DNA of 64,000 nt from Pseudoxanthomonas sp. Root630 (GTDB lineage Bacteria > Pseudomonadota > Gammaproteobacteria > Xanthomonadales > Xanthomonadaceae). Made by a program: the position numbers and the translations under genes. This document shows positions 26,979 to 36,254 of this stretch, one piece after another. The notes beneath the pieces were generated by a model. It had not been told where the DNA came from and did no database searches. It saw only the letters and a list, made by a program, of their open reading frames with translations. How positions within the stretch are numbered: position 1 is the first letter of the stretch; every line of letters begins with the position of its first letter. The DNA lies in assembly GCF_001427585.1 (NCBI RefSeq), contig NZ_LMGY01000002.1, positions 71,095 to 135,094 of the forward strand. Reading direction: 5' to 3'.

Positions 26979-27297
26979 GGATACGCCCCAGACCGTTCAA
27001 GCGCTTCGTGCGCTCGCGCACGACCACCGGCTTGCCGCCTACCGCGCTCTCGTACAAGCCGGCCCAGGCGGGATGTCCGTTGGCGAGCTACGCGATCAAC
27101 TCGATTTGCCGCCTGCCACCCTTACGGCGCATCTGAACCAGTTGCGCGCCGCAGGGCTTGTTACTGACGAGCGGGAAGGACGGGTCATCCGGATACGTGC
27201 CGACTACGACCGCATGAACGGTCTGATCGGCTTCCTGACGGAGAACTGCTGCGGAGGGAAATCCTGCGCACCGGCAGTCAAGAAGAAGCTCCGTTGA
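26977..27297 (+). CDS. arsR: ArsR family arsenical-responsive repressor
   Basis: A 106-residue winged-helix metalloregulator: RALAHDHRLAAYRALVQAG, recognition helix LPPATLTAHLNQLRAAG, wing VTDEREGRVIRIRADY. The As(III) site is at the C-terminus (C91, C92, C97 in ENCCGGKSC), like the Acidithiobacillus-type ArsR, and not in the ELCVCDL helix of the E. coli type. It represses the ars genes until arsenite binds. No ribosome site is apparent before the ATG and the promoter-operator touches the start codon, so the mRNA may be leaderless. Confidence 0.93.
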   Translation: MDTPQTVQALRALAHDHRLAAYRALVQAGPGGMSVGELRDQLDLPPATLTAHLNQLRAAGLVTDEREGRVIRIRADYDRMNGLIGFLTENCCGGKSCAPAVKKKLR

Positions 27298-27318
27298 TCC
27301 GCATTCCAGAGGTACGAC

Positions 27319-27822
27319 ATGACCGACAAGACCTACAACGTACTGTTCCTATGCACCGGCAACTCTGCGCGCAGCATCATGGCCGAGGCGATCCTCAACG
27401 TGCTGGGCCACGGCCGGTTCAAGGCCTATAGCGCCGGCAGTCATCCCAGCGGACAAGTCCAGCCGATGGCGCGTGAGCTTGCCGAGGCGATCGGCTATGA
27501 CGCCAGCCAGGTGCGCAGCAAGAACTGGGACGAGTTCGCGGTGGAGGGTGCGCCCGAGATGGACATCGTCATCACGGTTTGCGACAACGCCGCTGGAGAG
27601 GCGTGCCCGGTATGGCTGGGCCATCCTGCACTCGCGCACTGGGGTGTGCCCGACCCGGTAGCCGCGACGGGCGACGAAGAAGATCGCCGTCGAGCCTATA
27701 CGGCAGCGTTCGCAACACTGCGCCGCCGTATTGAGCTACTGCTGTCCCTGCCGCTGCAAAGCCTCGACCGGTTGGCAGCACAAGCAAAGCTTGGCGAGAT
27801 CGGACGCGTCGGCGCTGAATGA
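27319..27822 (+). CDS. arsC: Arsenate reductase, low-molecular-weight phosphatase type
   Basis: A 167-residue reductase converting As(V) to As(III). The P-loop CTGNSAR (C12-R18) and the catalytic aspartate in PDP are those of the LMW tyrosine phosphatase fold; C88 and C96 (VCDNAAGEACPVW) probably form the resolving relay used by thioredoxin-coupled enzymes, with one residue more spacing than the staphylococcal enzyme. It lies 21 bases after arsR, and its stop overlaps the start of the aquaporin gene (ATGA). Confidence 0.92.
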   Translation: MTDKTYNVLFLCTGNSARSIMAEAILNVLGHGRFKAYSAGSHPSGQVQPMARELAEAIGYDASQVRSKNWDEFAVEGAPEMDIVITVCDNAAGEACPVWLGHPALAHWGVPDPVAATGDEEDRRRAYTAAFATLRRRIELLLSLPLQSLDRLAAQAKLGEIGRVGAE

Positions 27823-28466
27823 TCCGCCAGCGTCTCTTTGCCGAGTTCTTGGCGACGGGCCTGCTGCTGGTGACGGTGGTGGGCTCCGGGATCATGGCCG
27901 AGCGCCTCTCCGACGGAAACGACGCCGTCGCCTTGCTGGCAAATACCCTGGCGACCGTTGGCGGACTCTACGTTCTCATTGAGGTGTTTGGCCAGATCAG
28001 TGGTGCGCACATGAATCCTGCAGTCAGCGCCGTGATGGCTGCGCGTGGCGAACTGCCCAAGGCCCTGCTGCCGGCATACATCCTGGCCCAGCTCACGGGC
28101 GCGGTATGCGGTGCTCTCTTAGCGAACGCCATGTTCGATCTTCCGATGCTGGAGCTCTCCACGAAAGTGCGAACTGGCGCAGGCCAATGGCTGGGCGAGG
28201 TGGTTGCAACAGCGGGCTTGCTGCTGGTGGTGCTGCGGGCACCCGCGTCCCGTGTAGCTGTGATAGTGGCTGCGTACATCGGTGCCGCCTACTGGTTCAC
28301 TTCATCGACCTCGTTCGCGAATCCCGCAGCAGCCTTCGGTCGCATGTTCAGTGACAGCTTCGCCGGCATCTCGCCTGGCGACGTGCCCGCCTTCGTTGTG
28401 GCGCAGGTCATTGGGGCTGCTCTGGGCGCCATGATCCACCAGCTACTTGGAAAGCCTCATGTCTAA
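27819..28466 (+). CDS. aqpS: Aquaglyceroporin-type channel of the ars operon (AqpS-like)
   Basis: A 215-residue major intrinsic protein with six membrane segments and both NPA boxes: [10 protein letters not shown] and [12 protein letters not shown]. In the Sinorhizobium-type ars operon such a channel lets arsenite formed by ArsC leave the cell down its gradient, replacing an ArsB/Acr3 pump. No arsB or acr3 is present here, which supports that role. It overlaps arsC by four bases and arsH by eight, so the three are translationally coupled. Confidence 0.88.
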   Translation: MIRQRLFAEFLATGLLLVTVVGSGIMAERLSDGNDAVALLANTLATVGGLYVLIEVFGQISGAHMNPAVSAVMAARGELPKALLPAYILAQLTGAVCGALLANAMFDLPMLELSTKVRTGAGQWLGEVVATAGLLLVVLRAPASRVAVIVAAYIGAAYWFTSSTSFANPAAAFGRMFSDSFAGISPGDVPAFVVAQVIGAALGAMIHQLLGKPHV

Positions 28467-29190
28467 TCCCGGAGATCTGCCCAACATCTCGGCCGAACTG
28501 TTCCATCTGCCCGAGGTCGACCGCTTATCCCCGACGCCGCGCGCTATGCACGCCCCGCGGATCCTTCTGCTCTACGGATCGCTGAGAAAGAGGTCATACA
28601 GCAAGTTGCTCGCGCTGGAGGCCGCAAGACTACTGCAGGCGATGGGGGCCGAGACCCGGCTTTTCGATCCGACTGGCCTGCCGCTTCCGGATGCAGAGCC
28701 CGACACGCATCCGAAGGTGCAGGAACTGCGGCAACTGGTGCAGTGGTCGGAGGGCATGGTCTGGAGCTCGCCCGAGCGGCACGGCTCCATGAGCGGCATC
28801 ATGAAGGCGCAGATCGATTGGATTCCGCTATCTCAAGGCGCCGTACGGCCAACTCAAGGCAAGACGTTGGCCGTCATGCAAGTCTCTGGCGGCTCGCAGT
28901 CCTTCAATGCGGTGAATCAGCTCCGTGTGCTTGGACGTTGGATGCGCATGATCACGATCCCCAACCAGTCATCCGTCGCAAAGGCATTCAACGAGTTCGA
29001 CGAGGATGGACGCATGAAACCCTCCGCGTTCTATGACCGCGTCGTGGACGTCATGGAAGAGCTAGTGAAATTCACGCTACTGACGCGGGATGTCTCGCCC
29101 TACCTGGTCAGCTTGCCAAGCGGGTCAGCCTCCGCGCCATCTAGGCGTGGAAGTGATGTGCCGCCCCTCTCTGCCCATGTCCGCTTCTGA
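28459..29190 (+). CDS. arsH: ArsH organoarsenical oxidase / NADPH-FMN reductase
   Basis: A 243-residue flavoprotein with FMN-binding [20 protein letters not shown] near residue 40, [20 protein letters not shown] and [20 protein letters not shown], diagnostic of ArsH. The enzyme oxidises trivalent organoarsenicals and can reduce quinones or metals. ATG 28459 overlaps the stop of the channel gene (ATGTCTAA); a TTG twelve bases earlier is less likely. It is the last gene of the ars operon; chrA follows after 109 bases. Confidence 0.93.
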   Translation: MSNPGDLPNISAELFHLPEVDRLSPTPRAMHAPRILLLYGSLRKRSYSKLLALEAARLLQAMGAETRLFDPTGLPLPDAEPDTHPKVQELRQLVQWSEGMVWSSPERHGSMSGIMKAQIDWIPLSQGAVRPTQGKTLAVMQVSGGSQSFNAVNQLRVLGRWMRMITIPNQSSVAKAFNEFDEDGRMKPSAFYDRVVDVMEELVKFTLLTRDVSPYLVSLPSGSASAPSRRGSDVPPLSAHVRF

Positions 29191-29299
29191 TCCTTAGTGG
29201 TTAGTTCGGCATAGGCCGATCGAGCCGGAGCGCTGGACCTGTCATGCGCACAGGCGCGCTGATAGCATTTCGCAACATTGGCAGCTCAAGCGAGTCGCT

Positions 29300-30517
29300 G
29301 TGTCCACCATATCCCCACAGGCTCCGCTGGCACAGGGTAGCGCGAGCGAAGTGTTCCGCGTCTTCCTGCGCTTGGGGCTGACATCGTTCGGTGGTCCCAT
29401 CGCCCATCTGGCCTATTTTCGCGAGGAGTTCGTCTCGCGGCGCGGTTGGCTGGACGACGCTCACTTCGCGCAGTTGCTGTCCGTGTGCCAGTTTCTGCCA
29501 GGACCGGCTAGCAGTCAGATGGGCTTCGCGATTGGCTTTTTCCGTGGCGGCTGGCTGGGAGCGCTGGCCGCCTTCGTTGCATTCACACTGCCGTCGGCAC
29601 TTCTGATGTTCGCCTTCGCCGAGTTGGCGCCGCATCTTGGGCAAGACCTTGGTGCGGCCGCCGTGCACGGCCTGAAGCTGGTCGCGGTTGTCGTGGTTGC
29701 TCACGGCCTGCTTGGCATGGTGCGGACACTGGCACCGGATGCACCACGTGCCCTGATTGCGTCGGGCGCGGTCGCGCTGATCGTGCTGACCGGCAATGCT
29801 TGGGCGCAACTAATCGCGATTGCACTAGGCGGGATGCTCGGAGCCTGGCTTTGCCGCCATGTGACAGCGCCGGCAACTGCGACCTTCCCCGTACGCTACG
29901 GTCATCAAGGCGGAGCCGCGTTCCTGGCCGTTTTCCTGATTGGCTTGGCTGGCTCTCTGATGTTTCCGCTCACGAATGCGCCCACCGCCGGGGGGCTGTG
30001 GGCCGCGTTCTACAAAGCGGGCGCACTGGTGTTTGGCGGCGGCCACGTCGTGCTTCCACTGCTGCAGCACGCTGTAGTTGACACTGGCTGGGTGAGTCAG
30101 GATGAATTCCTTGCCGGCTACGGTGCGGCACAGGCAATGCCGGGGCCGATGTTCTCCCTGGCAGCTTTCCTTGGCGCCGAGGTGCCCTTGGGCTTTCCGG
30201 CTGCGCTGGGCGCGACGATCGGTTTGGTAGCCGTGTTTCTGCCAGGCTTCCTGTTGCTGTTGGCGGTGCTCCCGATGTGGGAGCGCCTCTCGCAAAGACG
30301 TTGGGCCACTAGCACGATGACCGGCATCAATGCCGCCGTCGTGGGACTACTAGTTGCCGCGTTCTACGACCCAATTTTGACTGAAGGGATACGCGACTCA
30401 GCCGACTTCGCCACTGCTGTGATTGGCTTCGCGCTGCTGGCATCCATGCGAGTTTCCGCTCTGTGGGTCGTGCTCTGGTGTGTAACGGCGTCTATCGTGG
30501 TGAGCTTCTTCAGATAG
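29300..30517 (+). CDS. chrA: Chromate efflux transporter ChrA
   Basis: A 405-residue CHR-family transporter of the long, two-domain type. The two homologous halves start at VFRVFLRLGLTSFGGPIAHL and AAFYKAGALVFGGGHVVLPL, and each contains QxxPGP-like turns (CQFLPGPASSQMGF and AQAMPGPMFSLAAF). It exports chromate using the proton gradient. GTG 29300 is the start; its ribosome site is weak. Its place directly after ars genes fits a metal-resistance block. Confidence 0.93.
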   Translation: MSTISPQAPLAQGSASEVFRVFLRLGLTSFGGPIAHLAYFREEFVSRRGWLDDAHFAQLLSVCQFLPGPASSQMGFAIGFFRGGWLGALAAFVAFTLPSALLMFAFAELAPHLGQDLGAAAVHGLKLVAVVVVAHGLLGMVRTLAPDAPRALIASGAVALIVLTGNAWAQLIAIALGGMLGAWLCRHVTAPATATFPVRYGHQGGAAFLAVFLIGLAGSLMFPLTNAPTAGGLWAAFYKAGALVFGGGHVVLPLLQHAVVDTGWVSQDEFLAGYGAAQAMPGPMFSLAAFLGAEVPLGFPAALGATIGLVAVFLPGFLLLLAVLPMWERLSQRRWATSTMTGINAAVVGLLVAAFYDPILTEGIRDSADFATAVIGFALLASMRVSALWVVLWCVTASIVVSFFR

Positions 30518-30681
30518 TCCTAACAAACGTCGCCGATCTTATTGGCCAATGGCCACACTGCTGACTAGAAGGCCGCAGGCGACTCTCATACAGGCTCCTG
30601 TCGATCTGACGGCCCTTGCGGAATGCGGATGCGGGGCGTACAACGTGCTTGCGCACACCCTTGGCGCTACGAGCGCCAATC

Positions 30682-30900
30682 ATGGAATCCAAGAAAGTCT
30701 ACGAAGCCGGCGTGGCGCTTCATATCGCTTTTTACGAGCGAAGAACAGCATCAGGTTCCGCATATTTCCAAGCAAGAGCCAGCTTTCGAAGTACCCAAGC
30801 ACCCTGCACTATCCACATCGCAACTCGTGAGGCGCACCAGACTCTTGAGTCTGCTGAACTCGCAATTGTCAGAATTGCACGAAAGCAGGGCTGGGTCTGA
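30682..30900 (+). CDS. Small protein of unknown function, copy 2 of a two-member family
   Basis: A 72-residue product beginning MESKKVYEAGVALHIAFYER. From SAYFQARASFR to TREAHQTLESAELAIVRIARKQGW it aligns without gaps to the 74-residue protein at 15038-15262. The frame extends upstream but homology does not, so ATG 30682 is used; no strong ribosome site is visible. Family and function unknown. Confidence 0.55.
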   Translation: MESKKVYEAGVALHIAFYERRTASGSAYFQARASFRSTQAPCTIHIATREAHQTLESAELAIVRIARKQGWV

Positions 30901-30968
30901 TCGCATCCAGAATCTCGAAGTGGTACCGCAATGCTCCGTTCTAAGTCGATAGCTGACCTAGAACCGAG

Positions 30969-30995
30969 GACGTCTGCTATCGACCCGAAGCGGAC
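30969..30995 (+). repeat. Dispersed 27-bp repeat, copy 1
   Basis: This 27-mer ends GACCCGAAGCGGAC and matches the copy at 33998-34024 at 24 of 27 positions. A 21-base inverted near-copy is at 40402-40422. All copies lie between genes. Related, more divergent forms (TCCGCTTCTGGCC types) occur near 36080 and 11485. Confidence 0.6.
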
Positions 30996-31080
30996 GCCTG
31001 GGAAATAGCGGGGCAGCCAGCTGTCATTGGTTGTGCATCCGGCGCGGACGCGTTGCCCTTCAGAAGCCGGGTTCGGCACA

Positions 31081-32559
31081 TTATTCCTCGGTCACGATGC
31101 GTAGCGCCTCTACCAGCACCTCATCCGTTCCTGTAGCGAACGCGGACGTTGGTATGAGCTTGTCGGGGATGACTCCTCTTGCTCTTCCGTCACCGTTGGG
31201 CCGGAGGATTCGGGCTTTCGGAAAGCTGACCTCGAGACCAGTGGCCGGCAGCCTGAACTTCTCCGCAGCGCCATATGTGCTGGCGAGGTCGGCAGTTTCC
31301 TCACCAAGCACCGTTGCGAACCCATAGTCTTGGGAAATTGCGGCCACCAACACGGTATTGGAGTACGAGTGTCGGTTGATCAGCAGATAGACCGGCTTCG
31401 CATAGCGAGTTCCATTACGCGGGTGTACCAGCGGGATCGAGAAGTGGACGCGGCTACCCACGGGCTTTTCCGCGTATGCCGCAGCCAATCTTGCCGACGT
31501 GGTGTCAGGGTCGTTTCCAGCCGCGAGCAGGCGCTCTGCGTTGGACCTGATGGCGGCTTCGCTCACGCGGATATCGAATTGCAAACTGAAGTTGAAGGGC
31601 TTGTCGGCGAACCACGCGATCATCGGGTCGGAAAAGGAGTTATCGCCCCCCGGGTTGTTGCGCAGGTCGATCAGCACCGCCCGGGTGCCTGCATCGATGA
31701 AGTTCGCGAAGGCCTCATCAATGAACGTGCGAAACGCGGAGGGGTCCCAAGGGTCCGATGCATCCGGTCGATTGTCGTAGAACGGGCCGGGGCGCAGGTA
31801 GCCGATCCCGCCGTCGGCAATGCGCCAAGTGCGTGCATTCCAGTCGAGCTCGAACCCTGAGGGCCGGGCAGCGGCGGTGGCCTCGAACTCGGAGCGACTT
31901 CGGGCGGGTATAACGAGCGTTCTGCGTTGTCCAGCCGGCTTCGCTATCGCGATGTCCCACTTCGATGCGCGCTCGCCGTACCACCATATGAGCACAGGCA
32001 GTTGGGTCTCCATCTGCGTGTAGGCGAGGTAATCGTTGTCGGCCGAAACCAGGGTGCGGACGCGGTTCATCCATTGCAGCGCAGGAACGCCAGCCACCGA
32101 CAGCACCTCGTCGCCCGGTGCGATGTCCGCCACGCCGCTGTAGTCATCCTGGACAAACACTCGCCCATCGATGACACGAAGATAGAGGGGGAACGCGCGC
32201 CCTCCCGATGCCCGGTGCGCCTCCCACTCGGCCATGGGCGGATCGATGCGGGCATGGGCGACATTGCCGTATGCGACGAAACGCTGGAACTCGCGCCGCA
32301 GTGCGTCCGAATGCCTTGGACCGTCAAATCCCTCCCAGGTCTGGTGGTACAGGGCGTCGTACTCCGCGCGTGGGCGGCGAGCGAACAGGTCGTAATGAGA
32401 GGCCTGCAACGTTGCGTACAGGTGCTCCAGTTCCTTGCGCGCCTGGGATTGGCTTAATGGCGCATCGGTGGGCGGCAGGGGAGGCGCCGCACATGCCGTC
32501 GGCAGCATCGCCAGGACTAGCAGGACGAGCACGAGCGGGCGCTTGAGAATGGGGGGCAT
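31081..32559 (-). CDS. Exported S41 family peptidase
   Basis: The 492-residue C-terminal-processing-like serine peptidase has an N-terminal hydrophobic signal (RPLVLVLLVLAMLPTACAAP; either signal peptidase I or a lipoprotein cysteine at residue 23), a long N-terminal helical domain, a PDZ-like segment (VADIAPGDEVLSVAG) and the catalytic domain with LIDLRNNPGGD and serine in LLINRHSYSNTVLVAA. ATG 32559 is chosen at the signal peptide; the frame extends upstream. It is divergent from a wHTH-TPR regulator 124 bases away, which probably controls it. Confidence 0.85.
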   Translation of the reverse strand: MPPILKRPLVLVLLVLAMLPTACAAPPLPPTDAPLSQSQARKELEHLYATLQASHYDLFARRPRAEYDALYHQTWEGFDGPRHSDALRREFQRFVAYGNVAHARIDPPMAEWEAHRASGGRAFPLYLRVIDGRVFVQDDYSGVADIAPGDEVLSVAGVPALQWMNRVRTLVSADNDYLAYTQMETQLPVLIWWYGERASKWDIAIAKPAGQRRTLVIPARSRSEFEATAAARPSGFELDWNARTWRIADGGIGYLRPGPFYDNRPDASDPWDPSAFRTFIDEAFANFIDAGTRAVLIDLRNNPGGDNSFSDPMIAWFADKPFNFSLQFDIRVSEAAIRSNAERLLAAGNDPDTTSARLAAAYAEKPVGSRVHFSIPLVHPRNGTRYAKPVYLLINRHSYSNTVLVAAISQDYGFATVLGEETADLASTYGAAEKFRLPATGLEVSFPKARILRPNGDGRARGVIPDKLIPTSAFATGTDEVLVEALRIVTEE

Positions 32560-32683
32560 ATCGATCCTTGTGTCTTTTCGGAGGCCGGGGCTTGTCTGCC
32601 GGTTGCCGTGCATTACGAACGCGGCAATGCTGTGGGCGCCATGACGGTTTCCTCCTGCTTTTCTGACGCCCACTCTCCGCTTC

Positions 32684-33982
32684 ATGACCACATTGAAATC
32701 AAAGGCTTATCCAGATGCCGTCCGGGTTGGTGAGTGGCAGGTCATCCGCGCGACGGGTGAACTCATTGGCACGCAGGGCGCAAGCCGTCTGGAACCGAAG
32801 GTCGCGGATCTGCTGTTCCTGCTCGCCGCGCGACGCGGCCAGCCCGTGACGCGTGAGGAGATCATGGACGCGCTGTGGCCGGGCCAGGTGGTGGGCGAGG
32901 ACAGTCTGGCGAGGGCGGTCTTCAAACTCCGGCAGGCGCTGGGGGACGATGCCAAATCACCGCGGTACATCGAAACGCTTTCCAAGCGCGGCTACAGGCT
33001 CATGGCTGAGCCGACCCCAGTGGAGGATCTTGCCACGTCCGACGGGGTGTCTGCGCCGGCGCTGCGAACAAATGCGGTGCGTCGACGGGGGATGTGGGGC
33101 GCCCTGGCGATCATGGTCGGGGTATTGGTCGTCGGGGGCGCCTGGTGGTGGAGCGGGCGGTGGTCGCATACGACGGACTCCCACGAGAGTGACTCTGGAG
33201 GCCTGATCGCCCAGGCGGATGACTTCTACTTCCAGTTCTCCCGCGGGGACAATGAGTCCGCGATCGAACTTTACCAGCGCGTGCTGGGTCTTGAGCCCGA
33301 CAATGTGCCCGCGCTGGCCGGTCTGGCGAACGCCTTGGTGCAGCGTTCGGTCCGCTGGCCTGCGCTGGCCGGGCAGCAAGGGCTGCAGTTCAGCAGGCTA
33401 GGTGACGCGCTGGCGCACGGGCATCTCGCACGTCCCCCGGCCTCACAACAGTTGGAACGCGCACGCCTCCTTGCCGAGCGCGCGGTCGCGCTGGATCCCG
33501 AGTCTGCGGCTGCACACAAAGCGACAGGTTTCGTCGCCAGCGCCCAAGGACGCTTCGACGCGGCGCTGGCTTCGTATCAGCGGGCCGTCCAGCTGGATGC
33601 GGATGCCTGGGGGTCTTTGATCAACATCGGAGACGTATTGGAGATCAGCGGCCGCACACGGGAGGCGCTGCCGTATTTCGAGCAGGCCTATGAGGCGATG
33701 GAGCGCGGTTACGCGAAAAACCGCGTGCAGATCAGGCCATGGCATGCGCAGCTAGGCGCATTGATTGCGCGGCGCTACGCCGGCCGGGGCGAGCCGTCGC
33801 GTGCAGAGGCCTGGTATCGCCGGGTCTTGGCGCACTCGCCCTTGCATCCGGAATCAACCCGCGGGCTCGCCCGCCTTTTGCGGGCGGGAGGGGACGACGC
33901 CCAGGCCGACCGCCTATGCGCAGAACTTGCCAGTCGCGTGGGCGAGAGCGAGTCGTGCCAGGCGGGAACACAAGGCCGATAG
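32684..33982 (+). CDS. CadC-like membrane regulator (wHTH-TM-TPR)
   Basis: The 432-residue protein has an OmpR/PhoB-type winged helix at about 14-107 (EPKVADLLFLLAARRGQPVT, EDSLARAVFKLRQALGDD, YIETLSKRGYRL), a single membrane segment (about 129-147) and a periplasmic TPR region (about 170-425; repeats such as SAIELYQRVLGLEPDNVPAL and AALASYQRAVQLDADAWGSL). It is a one-component sensor that binds DNA from the membrane. The divergent S41 peptidase is the likely target. Confidence 0.85.
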   Translation: MTTLKSKAYPDAVRVGEWQVIRATGELIGTQGASRLEPKVADLLFLLAARRGQPVTREEIMDALWPGQVVGEDSLARAVFKLRQALGDDAKSPRYIETLSKRGYRLMAEPTPVEDLATSDGVSAPALRTNAVRRRGMWGALAIMVGVLVVGGAWWWSGRWSHTTDSHESDSGGLIAQADDFYFQFSRGDNESAIELYQRVLGLEPDNVPALAGLANALVQRSVRWPALAGQQGLQFSRLGDALAHGHLARPPASQQLERARLLAERAVALDPESAAAHKATGFVASAQGRFDAALASYQRAVQLDADAWGSLINIGDVLEISGRTREALPYFEQAYEAMERGYAKNRVQIRPWHAQLGALIARRYAGRGEPSRAEAWYRRVLAHSPLHPESTRGLARLLRAGGDDAQADRLCAELASRVGESESCQAGTQGR

Positions 33983-33997
33983 TGAAGGCTGAGGTGT

Positions 33998-34024
33998 GAC
34001 GTCTACTTCCGACCCGAAGCGGAC
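33998..34024 (+). repeat. Dispersed 27-bp repeat, copy 2
   Basis: Copy of the repeat at 30969-30995 with three mismatches, sitting just after the wHTH-TPR gene and at the left edge of the AT-richer hydrolase region. Confidence 0.6.
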
Positions 34025-34097
34025 ACTTTTCAACCTCGCTCGGCGCGCATTTCACGCATCTCAAATGTGTCGATACCCAGTCCTTGCATGTTGAAAT

Positions 34098-35828
34098 CTA
34101 CTGCCTATAAAACACTAAATCACCGACTTTCAGTACGTTCTCCGTAACTCGCTCGATCACAAACGCTGTAGACCCATAGCCTTGCTTAGTGAGATAGATT
34201 TGATCTGCATTCTTTCCGATCATTTGACTTTCACAATCGCCGCCAGAGTGGGCTCTACATTCTGATATCGATAGTTCGAACGCAATACCCCTATCAGCAT
34301 GACTCAAGACGACCCGACCTTCCGCACTCAAAGGAACTCTAGTACTGAGCCAAAAACCCCATTGGTCCGGTTTCTCGCATCTATTTCGCTCAAATTCTTC
34401 GCTCATTAGATCAATCTGAGTCGGATTGGATCGAGGTTCGAACACAGCTTCAACTGGTGCGCTACTCTCCCATGCGCCAACTATGACACTGTTCCTATCA
34501 TCAAACTCGATTATCCTAACGATCGACTCCGCTCTCATCTGCAACGAGCAACGAGCAAAGGGAGTTGATTCTTTGCTCCAGGTCGCTCTCCATGTGCCAC
34601 GTAAAGTGGCAAAAGACTGCTGCATAAATAAAGCGTCTTCTGACAGTTCAAGGGTCAGTTGGACGTGCTGCTCTTCTGCTGCCTTTAGCTCGACCTCGGC
34701 TGACGCTGAATAGGCTCCATCTTCGCAGACCAAGGTATGACTACCTGCGCTGAGCTCGAACGAGGTGCCATTCTCCGCATGCAATAAGTGGCTTTCGTTC
34801 TCGTCATCGAATGTCAATTCGCACGACCTGTTAACCACAGCTACTAACGTTGACAGTGTCGTAGGCTTCGGTTGGAGAACCGGGTTCGCAGGCTGGGAAC
34901 CCTGCGATGCGTTGCGGGCTTTGTCTTCATGAACTGGACTAATGGCTTCGGGCGGGGTTGCTTGATTTGCCTGAGGCTCGGTCTCCCGGCCATAAATCAG
35001 CGGTGAATTCTTGGAGTCATAAGGCTTCGATTGAGACCTCGACTCGCTGCTGTCAGCGCTTGGCTCAAGGTCCGGTCGAGGTGGTGTATGCGTCATGTAT
35101 AAAGCGCTGGCGCCAACCAATGTCCCGAACAGAACCCCTGCAATCGTCGCAAACTTCCAGTTTGTCTTCGCAGCCCTGAGCGGCACTTCTTTGGCAGGTA
35201 TGCGACCCTCCAGAAACGGTATCCAGCGTTCTCGATAGTTCTGTCGAAAAAAGTAATCGCTGTGCTTGTGCCTTGCATGTTTGATCTCGTGCACCAGCTC
35301 CGTCTCGCGGCCTGGAAGAACTTCAGCTTTTGCGATGTCCTTGAATCCATCTACGCCAGACGATCCGGCATCAGAAACAAGCCATGCTACGACCTTTGAC
35401 CAGAAGTCGCGGCCACCAGTTTCGTGAAGGACGAGGTTTGCCTGACGCCTGTCGATCAAGATGGTCGACCATGGAAACTCGCGCCGGACGATCGATCCGC
35501 AGAGTATCAATCTATCGAAACGCATGAGGCTGTTCGATGACATCGCTTCAGTTAGGAGATACGTGCCGTAGCTGTGCGCAATGAACGACGGCGGCGCTGT
35601 CAGGTCCAGCATCTCCTTGTCGTACTGATCAAGCAGCCAGCGAATCTTGCGACGACGGGTCCAGGGAAGGATGAGCGAGATAGCCGGAAAGTAGCCGTAG
35701 TCCAGCGCAATATGACGGAACCCGCGCTGTACGAGCTCGTCAGTGAGCTCCTTCTGCCATCGACCCGTTGTTCGAATTCCATGTAGGGAGATGACGACGG
35801 GCCAATCCCGGGGTGCCGTGGTGGTCAA
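34098..35828 (-). CDS. Alpha/beta hydrolase with internal membrane anchor and unknown C-terminal domains
   Basis: A 576-residue protein, noticeably AT-richer than its surroundings. Residues 1-205 look like an alpha/beta hydrolase: VVISLHGIRTTG, nucleophile elbow FIAHSYGTYLL (S86) and a likely catalytic histidine in RHKHSDYFF. One membrane segment (about 224-245) is followed by a serine/proline-rich linker and beta-rich domains with several cysteines. TTG 35828 is preferred over GTG 35849 because AGGAGG lies six bases upstream of it. The topology puts the hydrolase in the cytoplasm and the rest outside. No named family; base composition suggests horizontal transfer. A role in defence or as a lipase effector is speculation. 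Confidence 0.7.
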   Translation of the reverse strand: MTTTAPRDWPVVISLHGIRTTGRWQKELTDELVQRGFRHIALDYGYFPAISLILPWTRRRKIRWLLDQYDKEMLDLTAPPSFIAHSYGTYLLTEAMSSNSLMRFDRLILCGSIVRREFPWSTILIDRRQANLVLHETGGRDFWSKVVAWLVSDAGSSGVDGFKDIAKAEVLPGRETELVHEIKHARHKHSDYFFRQNYRERWIPFLEGRIPAKEVPLRAAKTNWKFATIAGVLFGTLVGASALYMTHTPPRPDLEPSADSSESRSQSKPYDSKNSPLIYGRETEPQANQATPPEAISPVHEDKARNASQGSQPANPVLQPKPTTLSTLVAVVNRSCELTFDDENESHLLHAENGTSFELSAGSHTLVCEDGAYSASAEVELKAAEEQHVQLTLELSEDALFMQQSFATLRGTWRATWSKESTPFARCSLQMRAESIVRIIEFDDRNSVIVGAWESSAPVEAVFEPRSNPTQIDLMSEEFERNRCEKPDQWGFWLSTRVPLSAEGRVVLSHADRGIAFELSISECRAHSGGDCESQMIGKNADQIYLTKQGYGSTAFVIERVTENVLKVGDLVFYRQ

Positions 35829-36254
35829 GATGTCCTCCTGCCGGATCACTACAATCGTCTAAACGTGAAAATTTTGCTGGCACCGCAGGAAGAGTCATGG
35901 CCTCTGAAGCCCAGCAATCTCCCTATGTCAATCAACGCCGAGTGAGACCAAAACTAGTGGAAGCGCACCGCCACGGCGCATCTAACCATATCCACGAACG
36001 TCCTTCTCCGTCTGCTCCGGCCAGGAAGGCCTCCCAATTTCACGATAGTCCTTCCCTTGAAGCATATGAATCTGACATCCGCTTCTGGCCGAGAGCTGAC
36101 GTCTATCCGCCGATACCTGTCTTGCGCACGTGCCTCTATAAGGCTCACTACTTACGTTTACTGAAATATTCCGATGTGCGGCTACCTATTTCACTCAGGA
36201 TGGCCGCTAGAACCTGCAAAGTGCTCGCCTGAGTGAGTTCCAGAGAGGTGGTAC
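35829..36254. other. Intergenic region without convincing gene
   Basis: About 425 bases between divergent genes. Frames present here have no ribosome sites or recognisable similarity. A stretch near 36078-36115 (ATCCGCTTCTGGCC, then ACGTCTATC) resembles a diverged copy of the dispersed repeat, partly inverted. Confidence 0.5.

Noticed and set aside
35883-36232. Plus-strand frame between the hydrolase and the 187-residue gene
   Set aside because: Low-complexity, no ribosome site at a sensible start, and it overlaps a repeat-like stretch.
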